Source: Forficula auricularia
Lineage: Eukaryota > Arthropoda > Insecta > Dermaptera > Forficulidae
Assembly: GCA_024734495.1 (NCBI GenBank)
Contig: JALMQS010000161.1
Span: 1,281,930-1,345,929 of the forward strand
Direction: 5' to 3'
Length of the DNA: 64,000 bases
Shown: in pieces, positions 53,425 through 63,939 of the stretch
Numbering within the stretch: the stretch's first letter is position 1
How the letters are laid out: each line of letters opens with the position of its first letter
Notes under the pieces: generated by a model
Told to the model about the DNA's origin: nothing
Database searches by the model: none
What the model saw: only the letters and a program-made list of their open reading frames with translations
Made by a program: the position numbers and the translations under genes

Positions 53425-54499
53425 ACCTAGAGCAAGCTTACAAGGGTATTACGAGTTCAAGTTCTGTTTTTTAAATAGAAACCTATATGTTTCTGTACAT
53501 ATTCTTAATCTAGAAAAAAAAAACTGGACAACTTTCATTAGAACTATTTTTTTTTTATAAGACATCAAATAAAAAATATATTAAATCAATTAGATCTCAA
53601 AAAATCCTAATAATTATTTTTAACAACAATTTAAATTAATTATCAAATAATAATAATAATCAAATATTTAATTATCAAATAATGTTAATTGAATAATAAT
53701 GAATAATTTAATTTGCCCTCAGGAGCTTCATTTTATCGTGTTGTAAATCTAAAAAAAAAAAAAATAATTAGGAAGTGTAAAGGCTACGAAGAAACTTAAA
53801 ATGCCAAAATAACGAAATTGGAACTGGAATTCATCCAGAAGACTTACACTATACACTCATACACTCTGGAATGTCTCAGAACAGTGCCTAAAAATTATTT
53901 AATTATTAAATATTATTAAATAAATAATTTATTTAATAATTAATTATTTGATCATTATTATTTGATAATTAAGTTGAATGATTGTTAAAAATAATTATTA
54001 AGATTTTTTTGAGATCTAATTGATTTAATATTTTTTTTTATTTGATGTCGTATAAAAAAATAGTTCTTATAAAAGTTGTTCAGTTTTTTTGTAGATTCAA
54101 AATATATACAGAAAAATATAGGTTTCTATTTACAAAACAGAACTTGACCTCAAAATACCAATGAAAGCTTGTTCTAGGTCATAAAACAATAGTGTAGTTT
54201 AGTTCCCCCTTGATATAAATAAACTTTTATTTGAAACTTTTTTTCAATATAATGTACTGTTTTTGAGTTATAAGACTGTCTCAAGATAAAAAACTCACCC
54301 GGTATATAGGATTATAATGGAAGAATTTCGATGGCCAGTCTGGGTCCTGACTATTTGAGAGCTTGTATCTCAGAAATAAAAAAAGTTAATTCCATTTTGT
54401 AACTTTTAGCTGGAAGAAATCAATACCCTTATAGATTCACATCGTATTTAGAACATACAACCGGATATTGTGGCCCCCAGAGGCCAAAAAATGACAAAA

Positions 54500-54790
54500 A
54501 AATCCATTGATCAGTGCGTAAGTATGTACCCCTCTGGGTTTTGGATCAATTTGTATACAGAATTTGGTTGAGTTTGGTCGAAAAGGTTAGAATTTTCATT
54601 TCTGACCTTCACCCATTTTGGGTGGTTTTAGTTTGTGTTTTTATAGCTTTCTGGTGGTCCGCAGAATATGTCTACAAAATTTTGTGAGTTTGATCGAAAG
54701 GGCTAGAATTTTCAATTTTTGACCCCTTATCCCCTTTTTTTTCTGATATAATGTTTGAAACACATTAAAAAAAAAATTCAAACGTGTGCG
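54500..54790 (-). mobile_element. Family A units, reverse, without ends
   Basis: Two 116-bp-type units in reverse orientation (GTTGAGTTTGGTCGAAA, CAGAATATGTCTACAAAAT) and the inner part of the arm (TGATATAATGTTTGAAAC), then an abrupt break near 54785. Confidence 0.6.
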
Positions 54791-55215
54791 GTCGGGGAAC
54801 TCCCGCCAGCAACGAAGTTCCTTACGTTATTTTAAAAATATTAGACTTATAAAATAGGGGCAAAAATTTTATCCCTCTTAAAAAATCACACTCCATAAAT
54901 ACTGACTATCTATAGGTATATATAAAATTAAGGTTTTGTCTGAACATTTGTCCAAATCACGCCAAATTTTGATTGTACACGTTTCATGCAAAGTTATAAA
55001 CGAAAACACCCTCAACAAAATGCCTGACTGTCTGTATGTATGTATGTATGTTTTCGTGGTTTCCGCGAAAAATTGCTCACAATTCACGTCAAAAAGGTCA
55101 AAATTATTATGAAATTTCATATTTGCATCAGATGTCTTCTGACTTACGTTTATAGCTATATAACATTTTGATATTTTGACCCTAAAAGGGGGTTTGGGGC
55201 GCACTAATGGAAATT
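54791..55215. other. No gene; unknown repeat-like sequence
   Basis: CTCCCGCCAGCAACGAAGTT and a (GTAT)n run at 55034-55050, then TTTTCGTGGTTTCCGCG. No domain. The minus-strand frame at 54878-55204 is unsupported. Confidence 0.35.
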
Positions 55216-55216
55216 A

Positions 55217-55805
55217 GGGCGTCTCTGTCGCATCTGACCTGTCTTGGAATGAATACATCTCCTCTGTGGCGAAATCTGCATCAAGGAAGATTGGCTTCTT
55301 ATTCAGGTCCAAGCGATTTTACAAACCCCCACAACTTCTCACCATCTACAAGGCCCAAATCTGCCCCTGTCTCGAATACGGCTCTCATCTGTGGAGAGGG
55401 GCCTCAAAAATACTCTCTTGCTACCCTTGATGCAATTCAGAAACGAGCCGTCAGGCTAATTGACGATTCTACCCTCACCGACTCCCTCGACTCGCTGGCT
55501 CATCGAAGAGATGTCTCTGCCCTTTCCCTTTTCTATAGATACTATCACGGCAGGTGCTCTGATGAGATAAAATCAATAATTCCCCCCAAAGCATACTTTG
55601 CACGCAGCACACGTTTTGCCGACTCCCAACACTCTTTTGCGGTCAAATTGGAAAAGTGCCGGACCACTTCATTCGCGAATACATATATCCCCATGACTTC
55701 AAGGAACTGGAACTCTCTCCCAGCCTCTATCTTTCCCAGCACCTATGATCTTCAAACCTTCAAAACCAGGGTGCATAGACACCTACGTCTACACCCTCTC
55801 ACTTA
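55217..55805 (+). pseudogene. LINE family 1 polymerase C-terminus, one frameshift
   Basis: The correct frame starts ASDLSWNEYISSVAKSASRK but an extra A in CCTCAAAAATACT (about 55407) shifts it. The 199-residue open frame from 55207 is therefore a chimera: its first part is read out of frame, and true LINE protein starts at KYSLATLDAIQKRAVRLIDD. It runs on through FYRYYHGRCSDEIKSIIPPK, TSRNWNSLPASIFPSTYDLQ and VHRHLRLHPLT to a stop at 55806. It is truncated before the palm. Confidence 0.88.
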
Positions 55806-55898
55806 ATCAACTTTCCCTTCTCTTCGGTAATGCAAGGGTCTTTCGAGATCCATAGGGGCTACATCTTTACTGGTGCATCCCTTCTTGCATTCGATTGC

Positions 55899-55930
<32 letters not shown>
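55217..55930 (+). mobile_element. LINE family 1, copy 4
   Basis: 5'-truncated at the segment coding GVSVASDLSW and ending in poly(A) at 55904-55930. AAATTA occurs just before the start and again after the poly(A), a possible short target duplication. Confidence 0.88.
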
Positions 55931-55931
<1 letters not shown>

Positions 55932-56224
55932 ATCAAATAACTCCTAAACTATTAACTCTACGGCAAATTTTGTTATGAGCAAAGTTGTAGCTAGCAAGAG
56001 GGCCGCCAAATGAGGGCCTTGCAGCTAATTATTAATAATTGTATAACTCAATTATTTTTTTGAATATATTAAACATTGAAAATGAAAATGTGTATAAAGT
56101 TACTATCTTTATTAGTTGATTAAAAGATTTCACTGTCGATGGTAACAGAATTGTTTTTATTTTAGGTTAAAATTAAAATGAGAGAGTCTTCTGTTTTTTA
56201 AATGAAATAATTTTTGATTATTTC

Positions 56225-56267
56225 TAGAGACTATGGTTTCGAAGGCATTGCCTTCATCATCAGTCTA
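56225..56267 (-). ncRNA. Minimal hammerhead ribozyme, core intact (G left arm)
   Basis: Minus strand 5' to 3': TAGA (stem I), CTGATGA (56263-56257), T, GAAGGC-AAT-GCCTTC (stem II), GAAA (56240-56237), C-CATA-G (one- to two-pair stem III), GTC (56231-56229) with the predicted cut after C, then TCTA closing stem I. All conserved core bases of the hammerhead are present. The very short stem III matches ribozymes described in Penelope-like elements. Cleavage is predicted, not shown. Confidence 0.82.
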
Positions 56268-56528
56268 TCACAAATATTTCAGTATTTAGTTACAAATTAA
56301 GATTTATACATTGAAAATTTTGAAAAATATATAATGTCTTTTTCTTGATGTTTCCTCTTGGGAGATTAGAATGTAAATAGAGCAATATCTGGGTTACTCT
56401 TGCTCCATTTACATTCTAATCTCCCAAGAGGAAACATCAAGAAAAAGACATTATATATTTTTCAAAATTTTCAATGTATAAATCTTAATTTGTAACTAAT
56501 TTGTAACTAAATACTGAAATATTTGTGA

Positions 56529-56571
56529 TAGACTGATGATGAAGGCAATGCCTTTGAAACTATAGTCTCTA
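56529..56571 (+). ncRNA. Minimal hammerhead ribozyme, core intact (G right arm)
   Basis: TAGA (56529-56532), CTGATGA (56533-56539), T, GAAGGC-AAT-GCCTTT (stem II with a G-U), GAAA (56556-56559), C-TATA-G, GTC (56565-56567), TCTA (56568-56571). The core is intact. Two changes relative to the left arm: one weakens a stem II pair, the other is in the stem III loop. Confidence 0.82.
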
Positions 56572-56627
56572 GAAATAATTATAAAATTATTTTATTTAAA
56601 AAACAGAAGACTCTCTCATTTTATTAC

Positions 56628-57349
56628 TATCTTTAGTTTTTAAAGTTGAGAATTATTTAAATTTTGCTATATGAAATTAATATTGTTTAAAATTTTTACA
56701 TTATCTTATAAAAATAAATCAATAACTTGTTTATTATTAAAATGGCAATATTTTTTTTTTTTTAGTTTTTTGGATTTATATATTTTTTTATTTCTAGTTT
56801 GGCCTTCGTAATATTATGGGTGTTAGGGCGCTCGTGAGTGCTGAGTGCTGTGTGGTGCGTGTCCGCGCCCCCCACCAAGTCGGTGGGGTCCTAACAATGT
56901 TGCGTGTGTGCAGGGCGTTGTTTGTGCCCTGATGGAAAGCCGGGATGGGCGCCATCCGCTTAATTAGCGGGGGAGGGACTACTAGTTGGCGTTTGGCCCC
57001 TCCTTCCATTCGATTGCTTGAGCGATCGATGATTCGATGCTCAGCCGAGTTGCTTCACTTATAGCATGACTGGTATATTATCAGTCATGCAAAAGTGTCG
57101 CAACGATCTGACTGAGTCATCTAGCGGCCGTGTCTAAAGGCTCGTCGCCAAAGCAACAGCGGGCCGCTACATCACACCCTTTCTTTCCCTTTTTTAGGTG
57201 ATTGCCGATTACCGACTTAGCCAGCCGGGCAAGGCTCTATCCACCTAGCTGGTGGGTCAAGAAGCTGCTTGCTTTGCAATCACGTCGGGGTCACCAGTGT
57301 TACTGGCCGTGGCCGTTTGGTAGCGGCCGCCAGCGTTAGCGGTGAGGGA
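56628..57349. other. GC-rich unclassified repeat, perhaps a LINE 3' end
   Basis: A poly-T run at 56749-56763 precedes GC-rich sequence to 57349. On the minus strand a 71-residue frame (56794-57009) holds VVPPPLIKRMAPIPAFHQG but no known domain. A poly(A)-ended, GC-rich 3' untranslated region of an R1-like LINE is one possibility. 57040-57340 has repeated GGCCG/GCGGCC strings without a gene. Confidence 0.35.
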
Positions 57350-57775
57350 AATCGACGCTAACTATGATATGGTAGGGGCTGGTCGTTGGAAGATAAGGGG
57401 AATGCCCCTTAACCCCAACTGTTGGTTCCAGCCGCGAGGGAAAGTAAGGTATTGGAAAAATGTGTGATCAAAAGTATGTGAGCAGACCATGATTTGGTGG
57501 TAGCTGAATTAATTCGATTCGGGTTGGCGCATATATAACATTCAACGAATATTATGGCTCACGTCATTACACGCGCTGACTCGTCTCTCATTAATTCATT
57601 GATTTATTATTTCATTATAAATAGATTGACTAATGTAGTGTACAGTGTGTTTGACAATTTGACTGTTGTTTACTTAAAGTATTATTACTAATATTAAAGT
57701 ATTGTTTATTTGAACAAACTACTATGTATGAGGTCGCAGTGCCATCTAGCGGTGAGCGCTAGGTCTGGACAGGAC
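57350..57775 (+). repeat. 0.42-kb repeat S, copy 2
   Basis: Inverse match to 47840-48256, at perhaps 90% by eye. It contains GGGGCTGGTCGTTGGAAG, CCCCAACTGTTGGTTCCAG, CATATATAACATTCAACGAA and CAGTGCCATCTAGCGGTGAG. It adjoins the GC-rich block on its left, which the first copy lacks. Confidence 0.65.
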
Positions 57776-59734
57776 AATGGGTATTCTCTATTTCTTCGCC
57801 TTATTAAAATGGAGGTTGGTGACATCAGCTGGAGGCACTTTCTCTAGTAGTGTTCCCTCCCTACCTCACTGTGAGAATCGGAATCGAGACAGATATAAAA
57901 ATGATGCTTGAAGTAGATTTTTACTTTATCTTCAGATATTTATAAATACAAATATGGAAAATCAAATTGAAATTTTCTAGTTAAGCTGAAAACACCGAGT
58001 AGAAATATCTACAATGAGTGGACCATAAAAGAGAGCGAAGATCTAGCCATAGAAATCTGTATTAGGCTGGTTTTACATCAATACTTCACTATAGTGGATT
58101 AAGAGAGGAAAATATGGATTAAAAAACCCTACGTCATAAATTTAAAAGACATTTCTATTTAAATTGTGTTGTTCCTTAAATAAACCGGATGCATTTTCAA
58201 CCCTGTGGATTATATCTATTGTATATTATTAAATTTTACAAAGAACCATTATTTGTGGTAGAAACTAGTGGAGGAATGGGGTGGTATAAAGATGTCCCCG
58301 GAAGATTTATCGAATACCTTCTCTAAATCGAAAACCCACCCAGTTCTCTTGCAACGGGCCATTGTATGTATCTTTTGGTAAACTCTGCCCGCTTAGCTGG
58401 GCTTGGTCTATAATATATATAGGTTTTTGAAATATGACGAGAGGGGAAAGGAATAATTTACGACGTCCATTCTCGCACTAATATCAAGGTATTCTCGCTT
58501 TACGTGTTTACATACATGTTTCATGCGGCCCTATATAGTTTAAAATGCGTATATAAAACAGATCGGAGAGTTTGTGAAACTGATTTGACAAGTCGATACA
58601 AAACAAAAAAAAAAAAAAAAAATACGTCATTTTTGTTGGATGGCGTTTCATTCGTGACGTCATCACAATCGGATTTATGATAAAAATGTTTGACATTTGG
58701 GAAAAAAGGTATAAAAAACGAAACAAAAAAACATTTGGTAAATGCATGTTGTGTGTGATTTTAAATTCTACGTGTGAAAGTGCTAAGGCACATGTGTATG
58801 TGTTGACAACTTATAATTAATTTATATGTAGTATTGTTTGAGAGAGGTCAACAATCAATCGATGATGACGTTTTAAGGCTGGGAAAATTATCTAGGTTTT
58901 TTTTTTTTTAATTATAAAGATGCAAGCAAGGAGATTGATCATATTTTATTGAAAATAAGGAAGCAGTACAAAAAGATTGTGAAAGTGGGGGTGGGCGATA
59001 AAATTTTTCAACAGAGTGTTCGAAAATACAGACAATTTAGATATATGTAGAACCAAATTGGTTTAAACGAAATATCAGTGAAATGTTTTTTTATAAGAAA
59101 AAATGAGAATGTCAATTTCAGAGCTGATGTAGACGATTTAAATTAAGATTTGTATTTTTTTTATATTATACATTGCAGTGTAAAAAAATCGAGCCACCGA
59201 TAAAAAGTTTATTAAATAGAAAATCAATTTTTTTTATTATTAATATTATTTGTATTATTTATTCCATTTTAATTGTTTATTTTTTTATTTTTGAAAAGAA
59301 GAACGGCTTATCAAGTGTACTTGCCACTTTGTCATTGTCTTAGCCCTTGATTAATATTAGGCACTCACTCCAATTTGTACTTCTTGAACTTCAAGAATCA
59401 TCCAATTTTGTATAATATTCAATCTTTCTATCAATGATGCTTAATTCAAAATGATTAATTTTATTGATATTTCAAATGCAATTTGATCTTTTATTCAAAT
59501 TTTATTTAAATTTAAAGTAATATTGAGAGAAAGTATGATCAATTGTAATTGAATCTTTTTTAATTTAATTCTACTTATTAATTTTTAAGGATTTAGGTGT
59601 CGGTTCTTAGGTCAAACATTATAAGCAATCTTAAGGAGGAGAATTTTCCAGTTAGAAGGTTTCACAAAAAATTTGCAAGAAAAAGATAAAAACCGACTTG
59701 CAAAAAAATTGAAGGCAACAAATATAAAAATAAG
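57776..59734. other. No gene; long AT-rich stretch
   Basis: Nothing with a recognisable domain in six frames. An A-run lies at 58605-58621 and T-runs at 58898-58910. Around 59693, AAACCGACTTGCAAAAAAAT resembles the D-family inner end next to the LINE tail. It could contain introns or regulatory DNA of a host gene, but nothing shows this. Confidence 0.4.
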
Positions 59735-59912
59735 CACTATTTTTATTTTTTATTTTTAAGTGCTCTTTTTATTGGTTCAAATTCAGATTTTACATTTAAC
59801 ATTGTATATACATTTTAATTATTTAGTATCATTATTATTACAATCATCATTTTTATTTTTTAACTATAATAAAATACATTTGTTTTCATTTTTAATTTAA
59901 ACTATGTACAAG

Positions 59913-61817
59913 TTATAAAGGAACCAGGCCCCGAGGGGCATAGGCCTCTCCCATGGTCTTCCAAGTGTCTCTGTTTCTTGCCACTCTCATCCATTCGACT
60001 CCAGTCACTCTCACTAGTTCGTCATTCCATCTTCTTGGTGGTCTTCCTCGCGATCTTTTCCTGTCTAGGGGACACCACTCAGTTAGAATTTTTGGCCATC
60101 TTTCATCCTTCATTCTAGCAATATGCCCCGCCCATCTCCATTTACTTTTTCTTAAGTCAATGCTAATATTTCTCATTTTTGTAATTCTATATAGATCTTC
60201 TATTTTATGTCTGTCTATTTTTCTGTAGCCAAGGATACTTCGGATCATATTTCTTTGGGCTATCTCGAGTTTTTGTACCGTTAATTCAGTAGGCGACCAT
60301 GTTTGACTTCCATATAGTAATGTAGGAAATACACATGTTTTTAGAGTTTTGATCTTTGTGTCCAGTTTAATTTGCTTATTTTTTAATATGAATTTTAAAG
60401 ACCAGAACTTGTTCCAGGCTAATCCTATTCTTCTGTTAACTTCCTGTTTGGTCTTCTCTTTAAAAGATAGTTTTTGTCCCAGGTATATGATGTTACTTTT
60501 GCAAACAATAGGTGGTTTGCTTGCCTCGTATTCAATATCTTTCTGTATAGCATTTGTTAATATAAAAGATTTGTTGTTATTTATTCTTAAGCCTATATTT
60601 TCACTTGCTTTGTTCATATCTTTAATCATTATTACCATATCATCTAGTGATGTTGCTATCAGAACGATATCATCCGCAAATCTTAAATTGTTTATATATT
60701 TTCCATTAACCCTTAGACCTTTATTTTCCCAGTTCAGATTGCGAAACATTTCTTCTAGAGCACAATTAAACAAGGCCGGTGATAGTGGGTCGCCTTGTCT
60801 AACACCTCGCTTGACAGGGAAGAACTGCCCAGGTTCTTCTAGGACAATTCGCGCTTGAGAGCCTTTATAGATGTTTTTAATTAATTCAATGTATGTTGGA
60901 TCTACACCTTGAGATTTCAGTGCTTGGAATATATATTCTTGGTGGACAGAATCAAATGCTTTTTCGAAATCTATAAAAGCCAAATAGATATCAAGTTTGT
61001 ATTCATTTGCTTTTTCGATGATAATGTTAATTGAATGCAGGTGCTCACAAGTTGAGTATCCTTTTCTGAATCCGGCTTGTTCTGGTGGTTGTGATTCGTC
61101 TAGTATCTTTTCCAATCTATTATTTATTAGTTTCATAAAAATTTTTCCTATGTTAGATGTTAAAGTTATAGGTCTATAATTTTTGATATCATGAGGATCA
61201 CCTTTTTTAAATATAATAATTATATTAGAATATTTCCATTGTGATGGAATTATTTGGGTATTTAATATATTATTAAATAATTTCGTTAATGGACTTTTAA
61301 TAATTTCAATAGAAAATTTTAGTATTTCGTTTTTTATGCCATCCAGCCCTGACATTTTTTCTGTTTTTAAATTTTTTATTATTTTTACTACTTCGCCTTC
61401 CAAGAATTCTGGCATTTTTTGATTTTGGATATTTTGATCTTTTAATTCTATAGAGGATTCTGATTTATTATATAATTTTTCATAGTAATTTGTTGCTATT
61501 TTATTAATTAATGAACGATTATATTGAGGTTTTTTGTCTTTATCTAATAGGAATGGAATCATTGATTTATCAGAGGAAATATTCTTTTTAATTTTTTTAA
61601 TTGAAGTGTGTGGTTCTATTAATAATTTTATTATATTATCAATATAATCTTTTTTTATATGGTATTTAACTAGTTTACATAATATATTGTGCTCAATTCT
61701 ATTTTTTATACAATTTCTCTCTGTTTTTAACTTATTCCTTTCCTTTATTAAATTTTTAGTGTGTTCGGTCAGTCTTGGTATAGATTTACATTTAATTAAT
61801 GAATCTGATTGCAGCAT
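59913..61817 (-). CDS. LINE reverse transcriptase, open for 634 residues
   Basis: The longest open frame in the window. A linker (residues 1-150) precedes the finger and palm motifs: YRPITLTSNIGKIFMKLINN (about 214), GFRKGYSTCEHLHSI, FIDFEKAFDSVH with the first catalytic Asp (about 282), RGVRQGDPLSPALF (about 337) and RFADDIVLIA with the Asp pair (about 380). KTLKTCVFPTLLYGSQTWSP begins the C-terminal domain. KWRWAGHIARMKDERWPKIL and RSRGRPPRRWNDELVRVTG (about 565-610) match RTE-like C-termini. All catalytic residues are present. The protein would copy element RNA onto nicked target DNA. The first Met is not a true start: coding runs in from the endonuclease with one frameshift near 61820. 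Clade by eye only. Confidence 0.92.
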   Translation of the reverse strand: MLQSDSLIKCKSIPRLTEHTKNLIKERNKLKTERNCIKNRIEHNILCKLVKYHIKKDYIDNIIKLLIEPHTSIKKIKKNISSDKSMIPFLLDKDKKPQYNRSLINKIATNYYEKLYNKSESSIELKDQNIQNQKMPEFLEGEVVKIIKNLKTEKMSGLDGIKNEILKFSIEIIKSPLTKLFNNILNTQIIPSQWKYSNIIIIFKKGDPHDIKNYRPITLTSNIGKIFMKLINNRLEKILDESQPPEQAGFRKGYSTCEHLHSINIIIEKANEYKLDIYLAFIDFEKAFDSVHQEYIFQALKSQGVDPTYIELIKNIYKGSQARIVLEEPGQFFPVKRGVRQGDPLSPALFNCALEEMFRNLNWENKGLRVNGKYINNLRFADDIVLIATSLDDMVIMIKDMNKASENIGLRINNNKSFILTNAIQKDIEYEASKPPIVCKSNIIYLGQKLSFKEKTKQEVNRRIGLAWNKFWSLKFILKNKQIKLDTKIKTLKTCVFPTLLYGSQTWSPTELTVQKLEIAQRNMIRSILGYRKIDRHKIEDLYRITKMRNISIDLRKSKWRWAGHIARMKDERWPKILTEWCPLDRKRSRGRPPRRWNDELVRVTGVEWMRVARNRDTWKTMGEAYAPRGLVPL

Positions 61818-62745
61818 GAATAAATTTTTTCAAAATTGTCGTATTGGGTTTGAATTTTTATTTTCAGTGAGGTCAATTTCTTTAATATCGCATTCGAACT
61901 TGTAATCATATCGGTTTGTATATTTTGAAAATTAAATATAGTATTTTTATTCCAATCTGGATTTGGTCTTTTGATAATTATGTTTATGGGAACTTCAATT
62001 TTTATCAATCGATGATCTGTATAGAACGTGAAGTTATTCACCACCTCAAATCTCAAAATCATATTTAAATGAGGAGCTAAGATGAAATCAATTTCGTTTT
62101 TATATATTCCGTTTGGGGCTAGTCCAAGTCCATTTTCTACCTTTTTCTTTTTATAAAATGTATTTATTATTTTTAAATTGTTTTCCTGGCAGAACTGTAC
62201 TAGTCTTTCCCTTCTTTATGTCCCTGCAATAGCTATATCCATAAGGGCCCATAATCTTTCTGTTCTCCTCTTCTCTTGTCCCACCTGTAGGCTGTTAAAA
62301 TCGCCTCATTATTATTGTTTTTATTATTTCGATTAGTTGGGTTTTCCTCTAGTGATATTATTAATTAAATTATAGAATTCGCCGCATGTCAATTCTCTTT
62401 GAATCAGCTGCTGGTTGCGTATACTTGCACCAATGTTAAAGTACATTTTTTTTAAAAGTTATTTTTGAAAATAGCATCCTGTCAGAGAAGTCCTTTGAAT
62501 TCTATAATTTGTTTTTTGGATTGAGCATAACCATAAATCCCACTCCTCTCATACCTCTAGTCACTCTATAGTGATAAAGATGTAATCAGATTTCCTTGAA
62601 TTATTCTTTTCACCCTCTCTTCTAACTTCAGACAGGCCCAAAATATCCATTTTAACATCTTCATAGTGCATTTTCAAGTTCAATTAATCTTTCTTCATCC
62701 TTTAGACTACGTACATTTAGTGTTCTATTATTAGATTTTTAAATT
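61800..62745 (-). pseudogene. APE-type endonuclease domain of the same LINE, frameshifted
   Basis: Co-linear pieces in changing frames: RTLNVRSLKDEERLIELENA (opening), EDVKMDILGLSEVRREGEK (catalytic Glu in the SEVR block), TRGMRGVGFMVML, TLVQVYAPTAADSK, GDFNSLQVGQEK region (catalytic Asp/Asn), ERLVQFCQENNLKIINTFYK, NGIYKNEIDFILAP, and FYTDHRLIKIEVPI with the catalytic Asp-His. This is the full order of an AP-endonuclease-like domain that nicks the target. At least five frameshifts or stops break it, although the polymerase downstream is open. Confidence 0.85.
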
Positions 62746-63099
62746 TATTAATTTTATTTTTATTAGAATTAGAATTATTTTTAAATACATTTCTTTATAG
62801 AATTATTTTTAATTAAATTTTTTATGAATATTTTTAATTTTATTTGTCTTATTATATTTTACAAAAGATTTAATTTCAGAAATGTTAGTAAATTCATTTT
62901 TCTGAATTTTTGGATTTAATTGAATTATTTGAATTAATCGTATCCGTTGAATTAGTTGAGTTAATTGCATTTTTTGAATTAATTGCATTTATTGCATTTA
63001 TTGAATTTATTGAATTTATTATATCATTTGGGAGGTTGTGGTCATTTATGCCCGAGTTGACCAGACTTACTGGGCAGGAGTCAAGATTGCGAGTTTGTA

Positions 63100-63939
63100 T
63101 TTTTTTTGTATGTTCCAAGATCCGAGTTCCACCGTCCTTATCCTACTTATCCTTTCTTTCATCAAGTCTTCTCAAGTCACCAAGAGATTCACTTTTATTT
63201 TGAAAAAATGTTGTGATTTTCCCATCATTTATTTTTATTTTCTTTCCTTTATTTATAGTATTTTTATTAGTATTATCATTTAAACTACTTCTATTATCAT
63301 GGATACCAGGATTGGAATTATCACTATTTGGTGAATTTAATTCTCCTAGAGGTCTTTTTTAGAGTTCCTATTATCCTTCAAATTGTTTTGATTTTCTCTT
63401 ATAATAAGTTTATCGTATCTAATTATGGCAAATTTTCCTTCTTCTCTAGCCTTAATTAATTTAGGTATCAATTCTTTTCTTTTAATTGAATATCCTTCGG
63501 AAAATCTTCCGTAATATAATATTTTGTACTTTTTAAATTATTTTTATTCTTTAGGATAACATTTTTGATCCTTAAAGCTAGCATTGATATTAAAACTGGT
63601 CTAGTTTTATTCTCTGAGGGGCGTCCAATTCGCCTTATAAAATTAAAATGTTCTATATTAATATCATTATTTATTTTATTTTAAGGATAGTTACCACTTT
63701 TTCCTCCAACCCCCTCGAATGTTCCTCATCTTCCTCCAATCCATGTAGTATCACATTTCGAGCTTTACTTTCACTTTCTAGATAATTTATTTTTTTCTCT
63801 AGTAATTCAATTTTTTGATCAATTAATGAAAATATCTTATTTTGAAGTATTTCAATATCCTCCCTTAAAGCTTTTTTAATATCATCTTTGATATCCTCTT
63901 CAATTCTTTTAGTATATTTAATAGCTCGGTTCTATCCAT
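63100..63939 (-). pseudogene. LINE ORF1-like protein, frameshifted
   Basis: A start at 63939 (MDRTELLNIL) is followed after a shift by a charged coiled-coil region: EEDIKDDIKKALREDIEILQ and LIDQKIELLEKKINYLESES. KARNVILHGLEEDEEHSRGL opens an RNA-recognition-like fold. EHFNFIRRIGRPSENKTRPV, LISMLALRIKNVILKNKNNL and YYITEDFPKDIQLKEKN follow, the order seen in LINE ORF1 proteins (IHG ... RIG ... RPV ... NED-P). LIPKLIKAREEGKFAIIRYD concludes in another frame. An Asn/Ser/Ile-rich simple-repeat tail lies at 62894-63118. Such proteins bind the element's RNA. At least three lesions. Confidence 0.7.

Larger units (their letters stand above)
52497..54307. mobile_element. Element J, copy 3, with nested hAT
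   Basis: The left end is ATATACCAGGAGAGTTTTTT and the right end AAAAAACTCACCCGGTATA. Arms include TATAACTCAAAAAC and inverse. The interior shares GGAATGTCTCAGAACAGTGC with J copy 1. The left arm is split at CGACCTAGAG by the hAT at 52618-53424. Confidence 0.75.
56175..56627. mobile_element. Palindrome G carrying two hammerhead ribozymes
   Basis: A near-perfect 453-bp palindrome. Outer ends AAAATGAGAGAGTCTTCTG and inverse; the inner arms (GATGTTTCCTCTTGGGAGAT and inverse) meet around ATCTGGGTTACTC at about 56390. Each arm has a complete hammerhead core reading outward. It encodes no protein. The layout equals F1 without the left segment. No target duplication was identified. Confidence 0.82.

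Noticed and set aside
55207..55806. 199-residue open frame as an intact protein
   Set aside because: Its first 65 or so residues are LINE sequence read in the wrong frame, joined to true LINE protein by an extra A near 55407.
59953..61179. Plus-strand frames of 60-169 residues under the 59.9-61.8 kb region
   Set aside because: They are antisense to the open LINE polymerase and have hydrophobic, low-information translations.
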